A DNA stretch of 64,000 nucleotides, taken from positions 1 to 64,000 of the forward strand of contig JAYEVK010000316.1 of the NCBI GenBank assembly GCA_036346275.1, in the 5' to 3' direction. The notes below the pieces were generated by a model, which ran no database searches, was not told where the DNA came from, and was given only the letters and a program-made list of their open reading frames with translations. The translations under genes were made by a program, and so were the position numbers. Numbering within the stretch: position 1 is the first letter of the stretch; each line of letters starts with the position of its first letter. This DNA comes from Otatea glauca. Its lineage: Eukaryota > Streptophyta > Magnoliopsida > Poales > Poaceae. Shown here one piece after another: positions 46,430 to 56,767 of this stretch.

Positions 46430-48110
46430 AATGTAAACTTGAGCGCTTTGTTCAAAGTTGAGATTGTACCGCAGATACATTTTCATGTATTCGAGTCTTC
46501 TCGGCTTCGCGAGCTTCCTCTCGTGCTTGACGAGACTCTTCTCGTGCTTGACGAGCCTCCTCTCGCGCTTCACGAGCCTCCTCGTGCGCTTGTGCTTCCG
46601 TGCGGACCTCGACGAGCGAGCACTCGTGAGGAAACCGAGCCTCGTGGAGGACGATCGATTCCACAACTCCATCCCCATGGCCCACCTACAAACGATATAT
46701 CTTGAAATGTGACCATGCAATTTTTTTCCCTTAGTAGAGCGAAAACAAATAAAATCAGTTTTATTAACGAACCTCCCATGCTTAGGCCCTCTCGGCGTGG
46801 TACAACGCTTCCACATCGATCGGGTGCGGCCTCCAATCAACATCCGCCCATGACGTTGTGTCATTTGTTCCGCATATGACGCCTACAAAACAAAGATTTT
46901 GGTGATCTGGATGTAAATTTGCACAAAACATATTGTGTCATTTATACTTACCATCCTCTCACTAGCCCCGCTGCCGCACAACACATCCGGTTCTGTGGAT
47001 CCTCGCCTTGGTGCCCCGGATGTAAACTTCACAAAAGTGGAGTACTCCCACTTTCACCTCCTACGATGCAAAGTTGTAAACATAGTGACCAATTCACTAA
47101 CAATTACAATACCGATATTTACCATGCGTTGCTCTAGGCCAATGTGTCCGTCTGCACACTGTACTTGTGCTTCCCAATCTACTTCTTCTGCTCCTCGATT
47201 TCTATTTGATTTTTCTTGAAAATCCTCCGACCCCAAGATCGCACATCCACCTCCAAGCCTCCATGTCCTTCATTATCCAATCGACCGAGCTCGAGATACT
47301 CTTGTTCATCAGTGTATCCTCCTCGCCTCTGGTCCTCTTCTCATGTTCACCTTCTTCACCCTCTTGTAAAATTGATGACGGCTTGAATGCGTGCATTCTG
47401 TGAATGAATCTCCGACAACCTTTGTGCCACTCTGTTGAAGACGCTTTTGGCCTTCTTCAAAGCGTTGTAATCGTCTTCGTTCTCAAGGCGGAACCTCTCC
47501 GCATATAATCACACATCGTCAAATTGTACTTACATTTAAAGCAATACTCAAATAGAGTAAATACATAACGCAAACTCACCCGTGGCCAGCCCACACGCAT
47601 ACCGACATGTTTGGTTGTCTTCGCCTCCTTCCACGTTCTCCTTCAACGCCCAGTGCTTCCAGCCAGGGTCGCGAATCTTTCCCGCTGACTCAACCATGCC
47701 GGGGTAGTAGTACCGCCAAGGGCTCCAAAGACGGCGTTAACCTTTGTAATGTGGCCCGTCCAGTCCAACCCGGCTCTTTCAAAGGCCTACAACAAAATAC
47801 AAGACAAAGATGCATCAAAACAATAAGTTGTCACCTAGCTAATGCTAAAAGAGAAGATATAATCATACTGCTCCCGTGTACTCTATCAACCTCCTATCGG
47901 CCGGGTTGCATCTCTGACGAACCGAGACGGTTTTACTTAAACCTGAAATGCAAATAATTAGTTCATAGACATTACAATGTACATATGGAGATTAAAAGAT
48001 AATCCAATACTACACATACACTGATGGTACCCAAGAAGACCCGCCTCTTCAATCGGCTCTAAGGTCGCCTCCAACTCAGATCCGCCGCCTCGGCCTCGGC
48101 GTCAGATTCA
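46430..48110 (-). pseudogene. Transposase_24-like gene of the CACTA element
   Basis: Minus-strand segments, in order, read: ELEATLEPIEEAGLLGYHQC (about 48075-48020); WRYYYPGMVESAGKIRDPGW and KHWALKENVEGGEDNQTCRY (about 47735-47590); LKKAKSVFNRVAQRLSEIHS (about 47465-47400); WRWMCDL, then EDFQEKSNRNRGAEEVDWEA and CADGHIGLEQRM (about 47265-47105). These are followed by QMTQRHG, ADVDWRPHPIDVEALYHAE (about 46860-46795) and a Glu/Arg/Ala coiled coil REEARQAREESRQAREEARE (46500-46600). The CDL..EDFQ..S.RNR phrase and the coiled-coil end fit the plant Ptta/En/Spm Transposase_24 family. Introns and frame breaks are likely. Confidence 0.7.
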
Positions 48111-48599
48111 GACTGTTGTCCCACCGCCACCACCCCCAACGGCCTCCTCGCCGTCCTCCTCGCCCATGTCGCCATGCTCACATCCCAACCGCCTCCTCGC
48201 AACCCCTACTCGCCTCGCCCTCCCGTGGTCGCTCCCGCGCTGCTCGTGCTCGCCATCAAGCACCTCCGAGCTGCTCCCGCCATTGCCTAATCTGTCTGCG
48301 CTTCAAAGAAATATGGCGCCGCCGCCGCCGAGTCCTCGACCATCGTAACCCTTGCTCCTCGACCTTCCGGAGGATGACCATTGAACTTGCCTTTAAGCTT
48401 GTCAACCTGATGCCCGAACATACTCATCTGCTCAAATTTGACAAGAGTTAGTATCTGAGTTTACAAATAATTTTCAATAACTTGCAAAAAGAATGAGACA
48501 ACTATAACATGTAAAAATGAAGGAGACAACAATGACTTGTAAAATGAACGAGGCAACAATAACCTTACAAAATATACATATCAAAAGTCGCTTAAGGCC

Positions 48600-49160
48600 G
48601 GAATGCGTCGCGACTCAGATTTCATTGAGACGTGCTTCAAGACGCAATCCCATCGACTTCGAGGGCGTTTTCGCGCGGGCGCGGCGAAGCTAACGGGCGA
48701 GGGCGGCGCAGACGCGGGTCGACAGTATGGCGAGCGGCGCGCGCGCCGCGGCAAGCGGGGGCGGCGGCGCGGTGGCTCACGGGTAGCGCGCGGGGGGGGC
48801 GTGGTCGGCGGCGTGGCCGGCCGGGGCGCGGCGGGCGGTTCGCCGGTGCGGGCGGAGGTCTGGCCGGGTGCGGGCGGGCGCCGATGACGGCGATGGCATG
48901 GGCGGCGCAAGACGCGGGCCGACCAGCGAGGGCGACAGGCGGGCGCCGGCAGGGGGGCATGGCGCGGTGGCTGCCGGCCGGGCTTCCGAGCGGCTGAGCG
49001 GCGGCCACGGCGGCGGAGGCGGGCGCCGAGTGGAGCGCGCGCAGGCGGGCGGGCAGCCGAGGGACGACGGCGCGGAGGGCAGGGCGGGCCGACGCGCGGG
49101 CGGGCGCAGCCGCATGGGCGGGCGTGCGCGGAGGAGGATGCAGGGCAAGCGGCGGTGGGG
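48600..49160. repeat. extremely GC-rich block in the CACTA element
   Basis: Almost only G and C, dominated by GCGGGCGGGC-type runs, in contrast to the AT-rich rest of the transposon. GGGCGGCGCAGACGCGGG recurs in slightly changed form (48703 and 48902). All frames are open because stops need A/T, so the Pro/Arg/Ala-rich ORFs on both strands are not evidence of genes. It lies upstream of the minus-strand transposase-like gene and could be its promoter/5' region or captured DNA. Confidence 0.6.
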
Positions 49161-49194
49161 AATTTTTGCCTACATGTGTGCAGGCGCTGCCTCG

Positions 49195-49495
49195 AGGGTT
49201 ATTTTGCCCACGCTAAATTGTGGGTTAGGTGTGGGCCACGAATTTAAAAATTTAAATTGTGGGTATTTGGTGGCTACTTAATTTAAATTTTTAAATTGTG
49301 GGTAATTTTGTGGCACACGGTTAAATAATTAAATTGTGGGTTACTTCAAGACACAATTTAAATGATTAAATTCGTGGGTTTCATTTCTACCACTAATTTA
49401 ATTAAAAACGTGGGTTTTTACAAACCGATTTAATTTAAATAAATAAATTCGTGGGTTTTTTGGGCCCACGAATTTAAAAACCCACGAATTTTTCT
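49195..49495. repeat. CACTA right subterminal repeats
   Basis: Copies of AAATTGTGGG, AAATTCGTGGGTTT and their complements, matching the left end. They run up to the TIR. Confidence 0.85.
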
Positions 49496-49512
49496 CATTT
49501 CTTGTAGTGTTT

Positions 49513-50277
49513 GCTTATATCGACGACGCAGTAGTGAGGAACAACTGTAAGAACAGATTGGTGCGTATGATGTAGAGCATTATGAGAGCCTCATTGTGCA
49601 AAGTGTGCTTAGTGCACAAATGGAGAAGGCGGAGCAGAATCAACAGATACGTTGTTTCAAACAAAGTGTGTCATTAAGGAGCGTTCGTGCCATTTGATCA
49701 TTGATGGAGGTAGTCAGAACAACTTGGCTAGCAAAGTGATATGGTGGAGAAGCTTGCACTTACAACCAAACCGCACCCACATCCATATCACATTCGATGG
49801 CTTAACAACAGTGGTAAGGTCAAGGTAACCAAGCTGGTACAAATTAATTTTGCAATTGGTTCATATCGTGATGTTGTTGAATGTGACGTTGTGCCTATGG
49901 AAGCTTGTAATATTCTGCTAGGTAGACCATGGCAATTTGATACAGATTGTATGCATCATGGTAGATCAAATCATTATTCTCTCATACACCATGATAAGAA
50001 AATTGTTTTGCTTCCCATGTCCCTTGAGGCTATTGTGCGTGATGATGTTGCTAAAGCTACAAAAGCTAAAATTGAGAACAACAAAAATATTAAATCTGTT
50101 GGTAATAAGAAAGATGGGATAAAATTGAAGGGACATTGCTTGCTTGCGACTAAATCTGATGTTAATGAATTAATTGCTTCCACTTCTATTTCCTACGCTT
50201 TGGTATGCAAGGATGCTTTGATTTCAATTCAAGATATGCAACATTCTTTGCCTCCTGCGGTTGCTAACGTTTTGTAG
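49513..50277 (+). pseudogene. end of gag and aspartic protease of element H
   Basis: After the CACTA element gag resumes (EHYESLIVQSVLSAQME around 49577-49625). The protease active site LIIDGGSQNNLAS is at about 49695-49735. The frame 49741-50277 continues MVEKLALTTKPHPHPYHIRW, LNNSGKVKVTKLVQINFAIG, RDVVECDVVPMEACNILLGR and PWQFDTD, then a Lys-rich spacer. D-G-G is intact, but the usual Cys after Ser is Gln. The frame ends at a TAG (50275-50277) just before EYSDVFPSEIPAG, where family members keep an open codon. This is a likely nonsense change. Confidence 0.87.
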
Positions 50278-51590
50278 GAGTATTCTGATGTATTTCCAAG
50301 TGAGATACCAGCGGGGCTGCCACCTATACGAGGGATTGAGCACCAAATTGATCTTATTCCTGGTGCATCTTTGCCAAACCGTGCGCCATACATGACAAAT
50401 CCGGAGGAAACAAAAGAAATTCAACGGAAAGTGCAAGAACTACTCGACAAAGGTTATGTGCTCCTCTTAGTCCTTGTGCTGTTCCGGTTATTTTAGTGCC
50501 TAAGAAAGATGGAACATGGCGTATGTGTGTTGATTATAGAGCTATTAATAATATCACCATTCGATATCGACACCCTATTTCACGTTTAGATGATATGCTT
50601 GATGAATTGAGTGGTTCTATTGTGTTTTCTAAAGTTGATTTGCGTAGTGGGTACCACCAGATTCGTATGAAATTGGGAGATGAATGGAAAACTGCTTTCA
50701 AAACTAAGTTCGGTTTATATGAGTGGTTAGTCATGCCTTTTGGGTTAACTAATGCGCCTAGCACTTTCATGAGATTAATAAACGAGGTTTTGCGTGCTTT
50801 CATTGGAAAATTTGTTGTACACTTTGATGATATATTGATCTACAACAAATCTATGGATGAACATCTTGATCACTTACGTGCTGTTTTTAATGCTTTACGA
50901 GATGCACGTTTATTTGGTAACCTTGAGAAGTGCACATTTTGCACCGATCGAGTGTCGTTTCTTAGCTATGTTGTGACTCCACAGGGAATTGAGGTTGATC
51001 AAGCCAAGGTAGAAGCTATACAGGGATGGCCTGTGCCAAAGACTATCACACAGGTGCGGAGTTTCCTAGGACTTGCTGGCTTCTATCGCCGTTTTGTGAA
51101 GGACTTCAGTACCATTGCTGCACCTTTGAGCGAGCTTACAAAGAAGGGAGTGCCTTTTAATTGGGGCAATGTACAAGAGGACTCCTTCAACATGCTGAAA
51201 GATAAATTGTCTCATGCACCTCTCCTCCAACTTCCTGATTTTAATAAGACTTTTGAGCTTGAATGTGATGCTAGTGGGATTGGATTGGGTGGTGTTTTGT
51301 TACAAGAAGGCAAACCTGTTGCATATTTTAGTGAAAAATTGAGCGGGCCTGTTCTGAATTATTCTACTTATGATAAGGAATTATATGCTCTTGTGCGATC
51401 ATTAGAAACATGGCAGCATTATTTGTGGCCCAAAGAGTTTGTTATTCATTCTGATCATGAATCTTTGAAGCATATTCGTAGTCAAGAAAACTGAACTGTA
51501 GACATGCTAAGTGGGTTGAATTTATTGAATCTTTTCCTTATGTTATTAAGCACAAGAATGGAAAAGAGAATATCGTTGCTGATGCTTTGT
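50278..51590 (+). CDS. reverse transcriptase-RNase H of element H (long open part 50496-51494)
   Basis: Copies element RNA into DNA and degrades the RNA template. The lead-in EYSDVFPSEIPAG and IRGIEHQIDLIPGASLPNRA is at 50278-50400. After a small deletion near 50460 the frame 50496-51494 (332 codons) runs KKDGTWRMCVDYRAINNITI, DELSGSIVFSKVDLRSGYHQ, FGLYEWLVMPFGLTNAPSTF, DRVSFLSYVVTPQGIEVDQA, VRSFLGLAGFYRRFVKDFST, ELECDASGIGLGGVLLQEGK and FVIHSDHESLKHIRS. The active site is HFDD (50820-50831) where the G, F and I copies have YFDD, and one Val codon before it is missing. The RNase H end (KWVEFIESFPYVIKHK, ADALSRR) follows a frame change near 51490. Confidence 0.9.
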
Positions 51591-52876
51591 CTAGGAGATA
51601 TACTTTGCTGAATCAACTTGATTACAAAATCTTTGGATTAGAAACAATTAAAGACCAATATGTTAATGATGTTGATTTCAAGGATGTGTTGCTGCATTGT
51701 AAAGATGGAAAGGGATGGAACAAATTCATCGTCACTGATGGGTTTGTGTTTAGAGCTAACAAGCTATGCATCCCAGCTAGCTCCGTTCGTTTGTTGTTGT
51801 TGCAGGAAGCGCATGGAGGTGGCTTGATGGGACATTTTGGAGCAAAAAAAGGAGGACATACTTGCTGGTCATTTCTTTTGGCCCAAGATGACAAGAGATG
51901 TGGAGAGATTTGTTGCTCGTTGCACGACATGTCAAAAGGCTAAGTCACGGTTAAATCCACACGGTTTGTATTTACCTCTACCTGTTCCTAGTGCTCCTTG
52001 GGAAGATATTTCTATGGATTTTGTGGGATTGCCTAGGACTAGGAAGGGACGTGATAGTGTGTTTGTGGTTGTTGATAGATTTTCTAAGATGGCACATTTC
52101 ATACCATGTCATAAAACTGATGATGCTACTCATATTGCTGGTTTGTTCTTTCGAGAAATTGTTCGCTTGCATGGTGTGCCCAATACAATCATTTCTGATC
52201 GTGATGCTAAATTTCTTAGTCATTTTTGGAAGACTTTGTGGGCAAAATTAGGGACTAAGCTTTTGTTTTCTACTACATGTCATCCCCAAACTGATGGTCA
52301 AACTGAAGTTGTGAATAGAACTTTGTCTACTATGTTAAGGGCTGTTTTAAAGAAGAACATTAAGATGTGGGAAGATTGTTTGCCTCATATTGAATTTGCT
52401 TATAATCGATCGTTGCATTCTACTACAAAGATGTGCCCGTTTCAGATTGTATATGGTTTGTTGCCTCGTGCTCCTATTGATTTAATGCCTTTGCCATCTT
52501 CTGAGAAATTGAATTTTGATGCTACTAAGCGTGCTGAACTGATGTTAAAACTGCATGAAACGACTAAAGAAAACATAGAACGATGAATGCTAAATATAAG
52601 TTTGTCGGTGATAAAGGTAGAAAGGAACTAAAGTTTGAACTCGAGATTTAGTTTGGTTGCATTTGCGAAAAGAAAGGTTTCAGATCGCGAAAATCTAAAT
52701 TGCTTCCTCGGGCTGATGGACCATTTAAAGTGTTGGAGAAAATTAATAACAATGCATATAAGTTGGATCTGCTGAGTTTGAGACTAATCCCACTTTTAAC
52801 ATTGCAGATTTAAAGCCTTATTTGGGAGAGGAAGTTGAGTTTGAGTCGAGGACGACTCAAATGCAAGAAGGGGGGA
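51591..52876 (+). CDS. integrase of element H (long open part 51837-52586)
   Basis: Inserts element DNA into the genome. The pre-integrase linker is at 51591-51845. A frame change in an A run near 51845 leads into the frame to 52586, with zinc-binding HFFWPKMTRDVERFVARCTT, CQKAK. The core is VVDRFSKMAHFIPCHKTDDA, FFREIVRLHGVPNTIISDRD and CHPQTDGQTEVVNRTLSTML. The triad is Asp 52017-52019, Asp 52197-52199 and Glu 52305-52307, with 35 residues between the second Asp and the Glu (D,D35E). The C-terminal module ADGPFKVLEKINNNAYKLDL is at about 52715-52770 after more frame changes. No chromodomain follows. The frame crosses the PPT into the LTR. Confidence 0.9.
52865..52876 (+). promoter_or_regulatory. 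polypurine tract of element H
   Basis: AAGAAGGGGGGA directly before the 3' LTR start TGATGAGG. It primes plus-strand DNA synthesis. The same type of tract precedes the 3' LTRs at 9266, 12302, 15433, 32560 and 56465. Confidence 0.9.
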
Positions 52877-53816
52877 TGATGAGGACATCAATACCAACGA
52901 TACATCCATGCCTACTTGATACATCCACGCCTACACAAGTACCACTTGTTACTGGTCCTATTACTCGTGCCCGTGCTCGTCAACTTAATCATCAGGTGAG
53001 TTCACTCTTGAGTTCATGTCCATCATGTTTAGACCGTGGAGACGTGTGCACTCTTGTTTTGCTTAGGAACCAAGGAGAGAACCGAAGGGAAACGGATTCG
53101 CAGGCTGGATTGGACTGCAAAGACAAAGACCAACTTGTGATGGACGCCACGGTCGCATATGGACTCGGATTGGGGCGTTCAAGTACTTCGAGGATTTTTG
53201 ATGAAGTCTATTTTCATATGGATCCAGACTCATGTCCATATCTATTCTGAGGCGACCGCAATCGTCAAATTACTACCGAGAGGTTTTTCTGTCCAGGGTG
53301 CTGCGCCACCATATTTTGGCTCAATGGGCCGTGTATCAAGTTGGGTCCATTAGGGACGTGTCCTAGGGTTGGAGCTCGACCCTAGCACCCTTGTGGTCGA
53401 CCCTTCCACATTCATATACCCCTTAGCCGCCACCAGGAACACTTGGGTTTTGTTTAGATCAAGTTTAGCTCTCGCTACTTGCTTGTAAGCGCGCGTGCTG
53501 GATTAGCCACCCGTCTTCTTGTCTTCGAAACCCCACCTTATTGGAGATTGAGTTTGAAACCTTCAATTACATCTAGTAATTCAGTACTTGTTCTAATTGT
53601 TCTTGCTAGTTCTTCGATTGCTTGCAAGACGAGTGCCCTAGTGGTCGGGTGCCACGCCCACAAGATCGCAGCCATAGGAGGTGGTGTATCGGTTGCTAAG
53701 GCGCAAGCGTCCTTGGAAGGTCAGAGTCGGGCCGTGAACGCCGTCTCCTCTACCAATCGAGTTATCCCACGCCCTCTCATCGAAAGATCGGGAATTCACC
53801 CAACGGGTTCACATCA
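52877..53816 (+). mobile_element. element H 3' LTR
   Basis: 940 bp, TGATGAGGACATCAATACC to GGTTCACATCA, followed by TSD GTACA. TATA-like TCATATACCCC is at 53412-53422. It contains the coding end of the polyprotein. Confidence 0.93.
52954..52998 (+). other. LTR-encoded CR-type motif of element H
   Basis: Codes GPITRARARQLNHQV, followed by SSLLSSCPSCLDRGDVCTLV and LLRNQGEN up to about 53085. Read in frame with the pol end, it extends integrase into U3 of the LTR. In the CRM clade such a C-terminal motif replaces the chromodomain and is linked with centromere targeting. Related motifs lie in the LTRs of A, E/F, G, I, D and weakly B. Confidence 0.8.
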
Positions 53817-53821
53817 GTACA

Positions 53822-54221
53822 CGGAATAAATTCCTAGTACTGTTCATCACCTATAGTATTCATGCCCCCTCTCATATGTGTATATATATCTGTACGCCCA
53901 CCATTGTAAAGACAACCACGAATTTTCAGATTAAACATATACTCTTGATTCTATGGCTTGTGCTCCAATGCCCCCATTAGAATAGGGAGTTCCAATTTGA
54001 AATTATCACCGTTGTTCTTGCAACTTCTTCGGGGTGATTGCAAGGAAACGTGCGTCTACTTTCGCGTGGTCAAGTAGGCGAGGATCAAAGCGTGTTCTTG
54101 GGCGAATTCACGTGTCGCAGGTTGCCGTATCGAGACGGTGGTTGGCGCCAGTATTCGTCAGGATTCACGGGTCCAAGTTATCATATTCGTCATCGCAAGA
54201 TCGGGCCACCCCCCGTATAAT
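53822..54221 (+). mobile_element. element B 5' LTR, right part
   Basis: Continues 39581-39954 after H and one GTACA are removed. It has TATA-like GTGTATATATATC at 53877-53889. It ends near CCCCGTATAAT and is followed by a perfect PBS TGGTATCAGAGC at 54224-54235, which fixes the 3' border of the LTR to within a few bases. Confidence 0.8.
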
Positions 54222-55510
54222 CTTGGTATCAGAGCATAGTGGTGACGATTTTCTATCCCTAGATTAGTTTTAATTTTCTGTCCTATTTCGAAAATTGCCC
54301 GACAAAAATTAAACCCATAGTTTGATCTGTTATTTTGGTGAGTTTTGCTAAGTTTTGATCCATTAGATTACTTGCATTAGTTGCTGATCATCCTTTGCGT
54401 AACCTTTTTGATTCAATTCTGTCCAGTTTGGTATTTTGCTCATAAATTGTTCATACGAACTTGGATTTTTGAGTTCTTATACTCTATTGAAATCTTAGAA
54501 CATAATCTTTAATTCATTCCATAGTGAAACTTCCAGATTCGGTCGTATTTCAACTTTAATCCAGCCAATAATTGTGCTGCCCTAGAAAATCCCAATTAGG
54601 GTTTCTTGTTTTGTTTTTGAGTTCTAGCTTTTTCCTTTGTTTTCTTGAGTCCAGTAGCATCTACAAGACATAAAATCACAAAAATATCAGTAACCATACC
54701 TTTGGGAACCAAATCCATTCTTTGCGAATACTTTAATCCCAATTGAGACTAGCTATTTGATATTGCTTATGGCTGTTCATATTGATACATTGCATAATCT
54801 TAAATCATCATATCATTATAATATCTTGTGACATCAATTTAGGGTTTTCAAATCTTTGTTCATACTAGTGTTGGCCGAAAGTCACAAAAGTGCAAAAAAA
54901 AGGGAAAGAAAGAGCCAAAAGGCCAAGAAAGAAAGAAAGAAAAAGAATAGAGATGAAAATAGTGGCCTGTCACACTATATTGAGCAAAATCCTAATTTGT
55001 GTTTTAAAAAAATTCAGATTGTGCAATTGTGTTAACTAGTGAGCAATCTTATGCCCTTTTTACATTCTTTAAGCAATAAGCTAGCCTCTCTACGACTTGT
55101 GCAATAGAGCTTTGGTGCCTCACTTATATTTTTATATATAGCTCATCCCTTGATTGCGCAAGTGCCATTATCTTTGTGTGTGCGTTGCCTTGAAATTCGC
55201 TTATATCTTTGAGATCGGCAACTAGGGCTTGTAAATTCTAGTTTGGATTCTTACTTATCATTACAATAACTAGAATTATCAGATTGTATAGGATACTAAC
55301 CTCCAAGCTCCACATATCAACCATTGTCACGCAGCACCACGATCGTGAATTCGCTTGAGTAATCACCTTTGTCATGCCTACACCACCGTGAGTACGCACA
55401 ACACCTTAATCCAAAGGAGTAGTAAGAACTTCGCCAAGAAATGATAGGATGAGCTTGAGTGATTGCACATCTATTCCACATATACATTCTATTTTTCCTT
55501 GCTACTAATC
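54222..55510 (+). mobile_element. element B leader with PBS
   Basis: PBS at 54224-54235. The leader is related over most of its length to that of C+ (29739-31300), although the LTRs of B and C are not alike. It holds a G/A-rich run AAAGAAAGAAAGAAAAAG near 54928-54945. No gene is seen. Confidence 0.8.
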
Positions 55511-56464
55511 ATGGCAGGTTATGAGCACGAGGAACTTCTATTCTATGGAAGTAATGATCCGGAGGAGTATATCATTTGGGAAGAACAAATGGAAAAGGTG
55601 ATCAAATTTCAAAAGCTTCCCAGAGCCAAAGAAGTGATGCGTGCCACTATTGAGTTTGACGACTATGCTTATAGTTGGTGGCAACAACGTTTTGGAAAAA
55701 GCCTCATTACATCATGGTCAGATTTAAAGATGATTATGAGAAGAGAGTTTGTGCCAAGCTATTACGAGAAAGAGCTACTTCGCTACTTGGAGAGTATTAC
55801 ACAAGGTTGCAAACTAGTTCAAGATTATTATGGTGAGTTGAAACATGCATTGCGACGTGCTGGTATCACTAATGCATTAAAAGAGAAGGAATACTTCAAA
55901 AGAGGTTTGAATTTTGATATCACCATTGCACTTCAACATAAATATTTTAGTAGCATGCTTGATCTTGTGGATTGTGCTATTGAGGAGGAAAGAAAACTTA
56001 AAGAGCATCATATACCTAGGTTCAATCTTAGGGCACCAATTTGTGAGAGCCACATAGCCAAGATATGTGAAAGTGCTAAAAAGAATGAACTGTGTGATTC
56101 CACCAAACGTGAGGTCGGGAACATACAAATTGAGTGTGAGAGATTCACTACATGAAAAGAGAGGAGAAGATGAAAACAAAAGTGAGGATATTTCTGACAC
56201 TAATGACTTACAATCTATTTCTAGTGTTGTTTCTCACATTGTGCAGGTTGACATTGTTAATAAGGAGTTGAACGATATACAACCTACACCTCTAGAGATG
56301 GAAAATGAGGAGATAGCTATTGTTGGAGAAGGAACAAATGCTATGCCATGGTTAGATCATGAAGCTGTGCTACCTACAACATCTACATCAATTGATGAGA
56401 ACGTTAAACACTATCAGAAGACAAGGCAAAAGCCGAGGACGGCTTTTCTTGAAGAAGGGGAGGA
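55511..56464 (+). CDS. gag-like protein of element B, joined to a pol tail (non-autonomous element)
   Basis: ATG at 55511 (CTACTAATCATGGCAGG). The frame to 56155 reads MAGYEHEELLFYGSNDPEEY, IIWEEQMEKVIKFQKLPRAK, ATIEFDDYAYSWWQQRFGKS, MIMRREFVPSYYEKELLRYL and LVQDYYGELKHALRRAGITN: a capsid-like gag without an N-terminal coiled region. No CCHC knuckle, protease, RT, RNase H or integrase is found. After one frame change near 56140 the frame runs on to 56464 (VQVDIVNKELNDIQPTPLEM) and ends QKPRTAFLEEGEDDADM, which resembles the extreme pol C-terminus of other elements. The PPT AAGAAGGGGAGGA is at the end. The element appears to be a natural gag-only derivative that would need enzymes in trans. 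Confidence 0.8.
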
Positions 56465-56767
56465 TGATGCGGATATGCACACGTCAAGTACTTTCCTATT
56501 TAGTATTTCAATTAATTGGAAAGAATTACTAAGCCGCATCAAATATCAGCAGGTGAATCATTTCCTTAAGCAATATTTGTTATATTTCCACGAGAATTTT
56601 ATACTACCTAGTAGCCTTGTTTGTTATTCGTTATGAAGATTGCACAAAAATCAATATTGGAGCCAAATTGCACGAATGTATTATGGTGGACCCTAGTGGA
56701 AGGCGAGGGAGGATGGGAGCCAAATGAAAAATACTATTCACGTGCACTCTTCATATAACCTCCATCT
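56465..56767 (+). mobile_element. element B 3' LTR, left part
   Basis: Begins TGATGCGGATATGCACACG right after the PPT, a start unlike the other families. It encodes a weak tail motif (IKYQQVNHFLKQYLL near 56535-56580). From 56620 it matches 39600-39740. It is interrupted at 56767 by element D. Its remainder is not seen in the window. Confidence 0.8.

Larger units (their letters stand above)
43242..49509 (-). mobile_element. CACTA (En/Spm-type) DNA transposon in H gag, TSD TTT
   Basis: The left end is CACTACAAGAATCGGGAAA and the right end, read inward on the minus strand, is CACTACAAGAAATGAGAAA. Both go on to AATT(C)GTGGG, giving imperfect TIRs of about 28 bp. TTT is present on both sides (43239-43241 and 49510-49512), the 3-bp TSD expected of CACTA elements. 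Removing it rejoins H gag at ACTTGC/TTATATCGACGACG. It is 6268 bp long with subterminal repeats at both ends. It carries a degraded Transposase_24-like gene on the minus strand, but no TNP2-type transposase was recognised, so it is probably non-autonomous. Confidence 0.93.
39955..53816 (+). mobile_element. element H, full-length CRM-type retrotransposon with CACTA insertion, TSD GTACA
   Basis: Flanked by GTACA at 39950-39954 and 53817-53821, a perfect TSD. Order: 5' LTR (39955-40896), PBS, leader, gag from 41950, CACTA insertion, end of gag, protease, RT-RNase H, integrase, PPT, 3' LTR (52877-53816). Without the CACTA element and its TSD copy it is about 7.6 kb. The LTR pair is nearly identical, so it is among the youngest insertions. 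It still has several frame changes and one in-frame stop, so it could not make the whole polyprotein as written. It sits inside the 5' LTR of element B. Confidence 0.95.

Noticed and set aside
48116..49281. Several long Pro/Arg/Ala/Gly-rich ORFs on both strands.
   Set aside because: They are by-products of extreme GC content, where stops are rare. They overlap on both strands and have no domain-like pattern.
52985..53005. CAGGTGAGT as a splice donor.
   Set aside because: It lies within the codons of the conserved LNHQV motif and upstream of the LTR TATA sequence, so it is explained by coding. No matching acceptor was evident.
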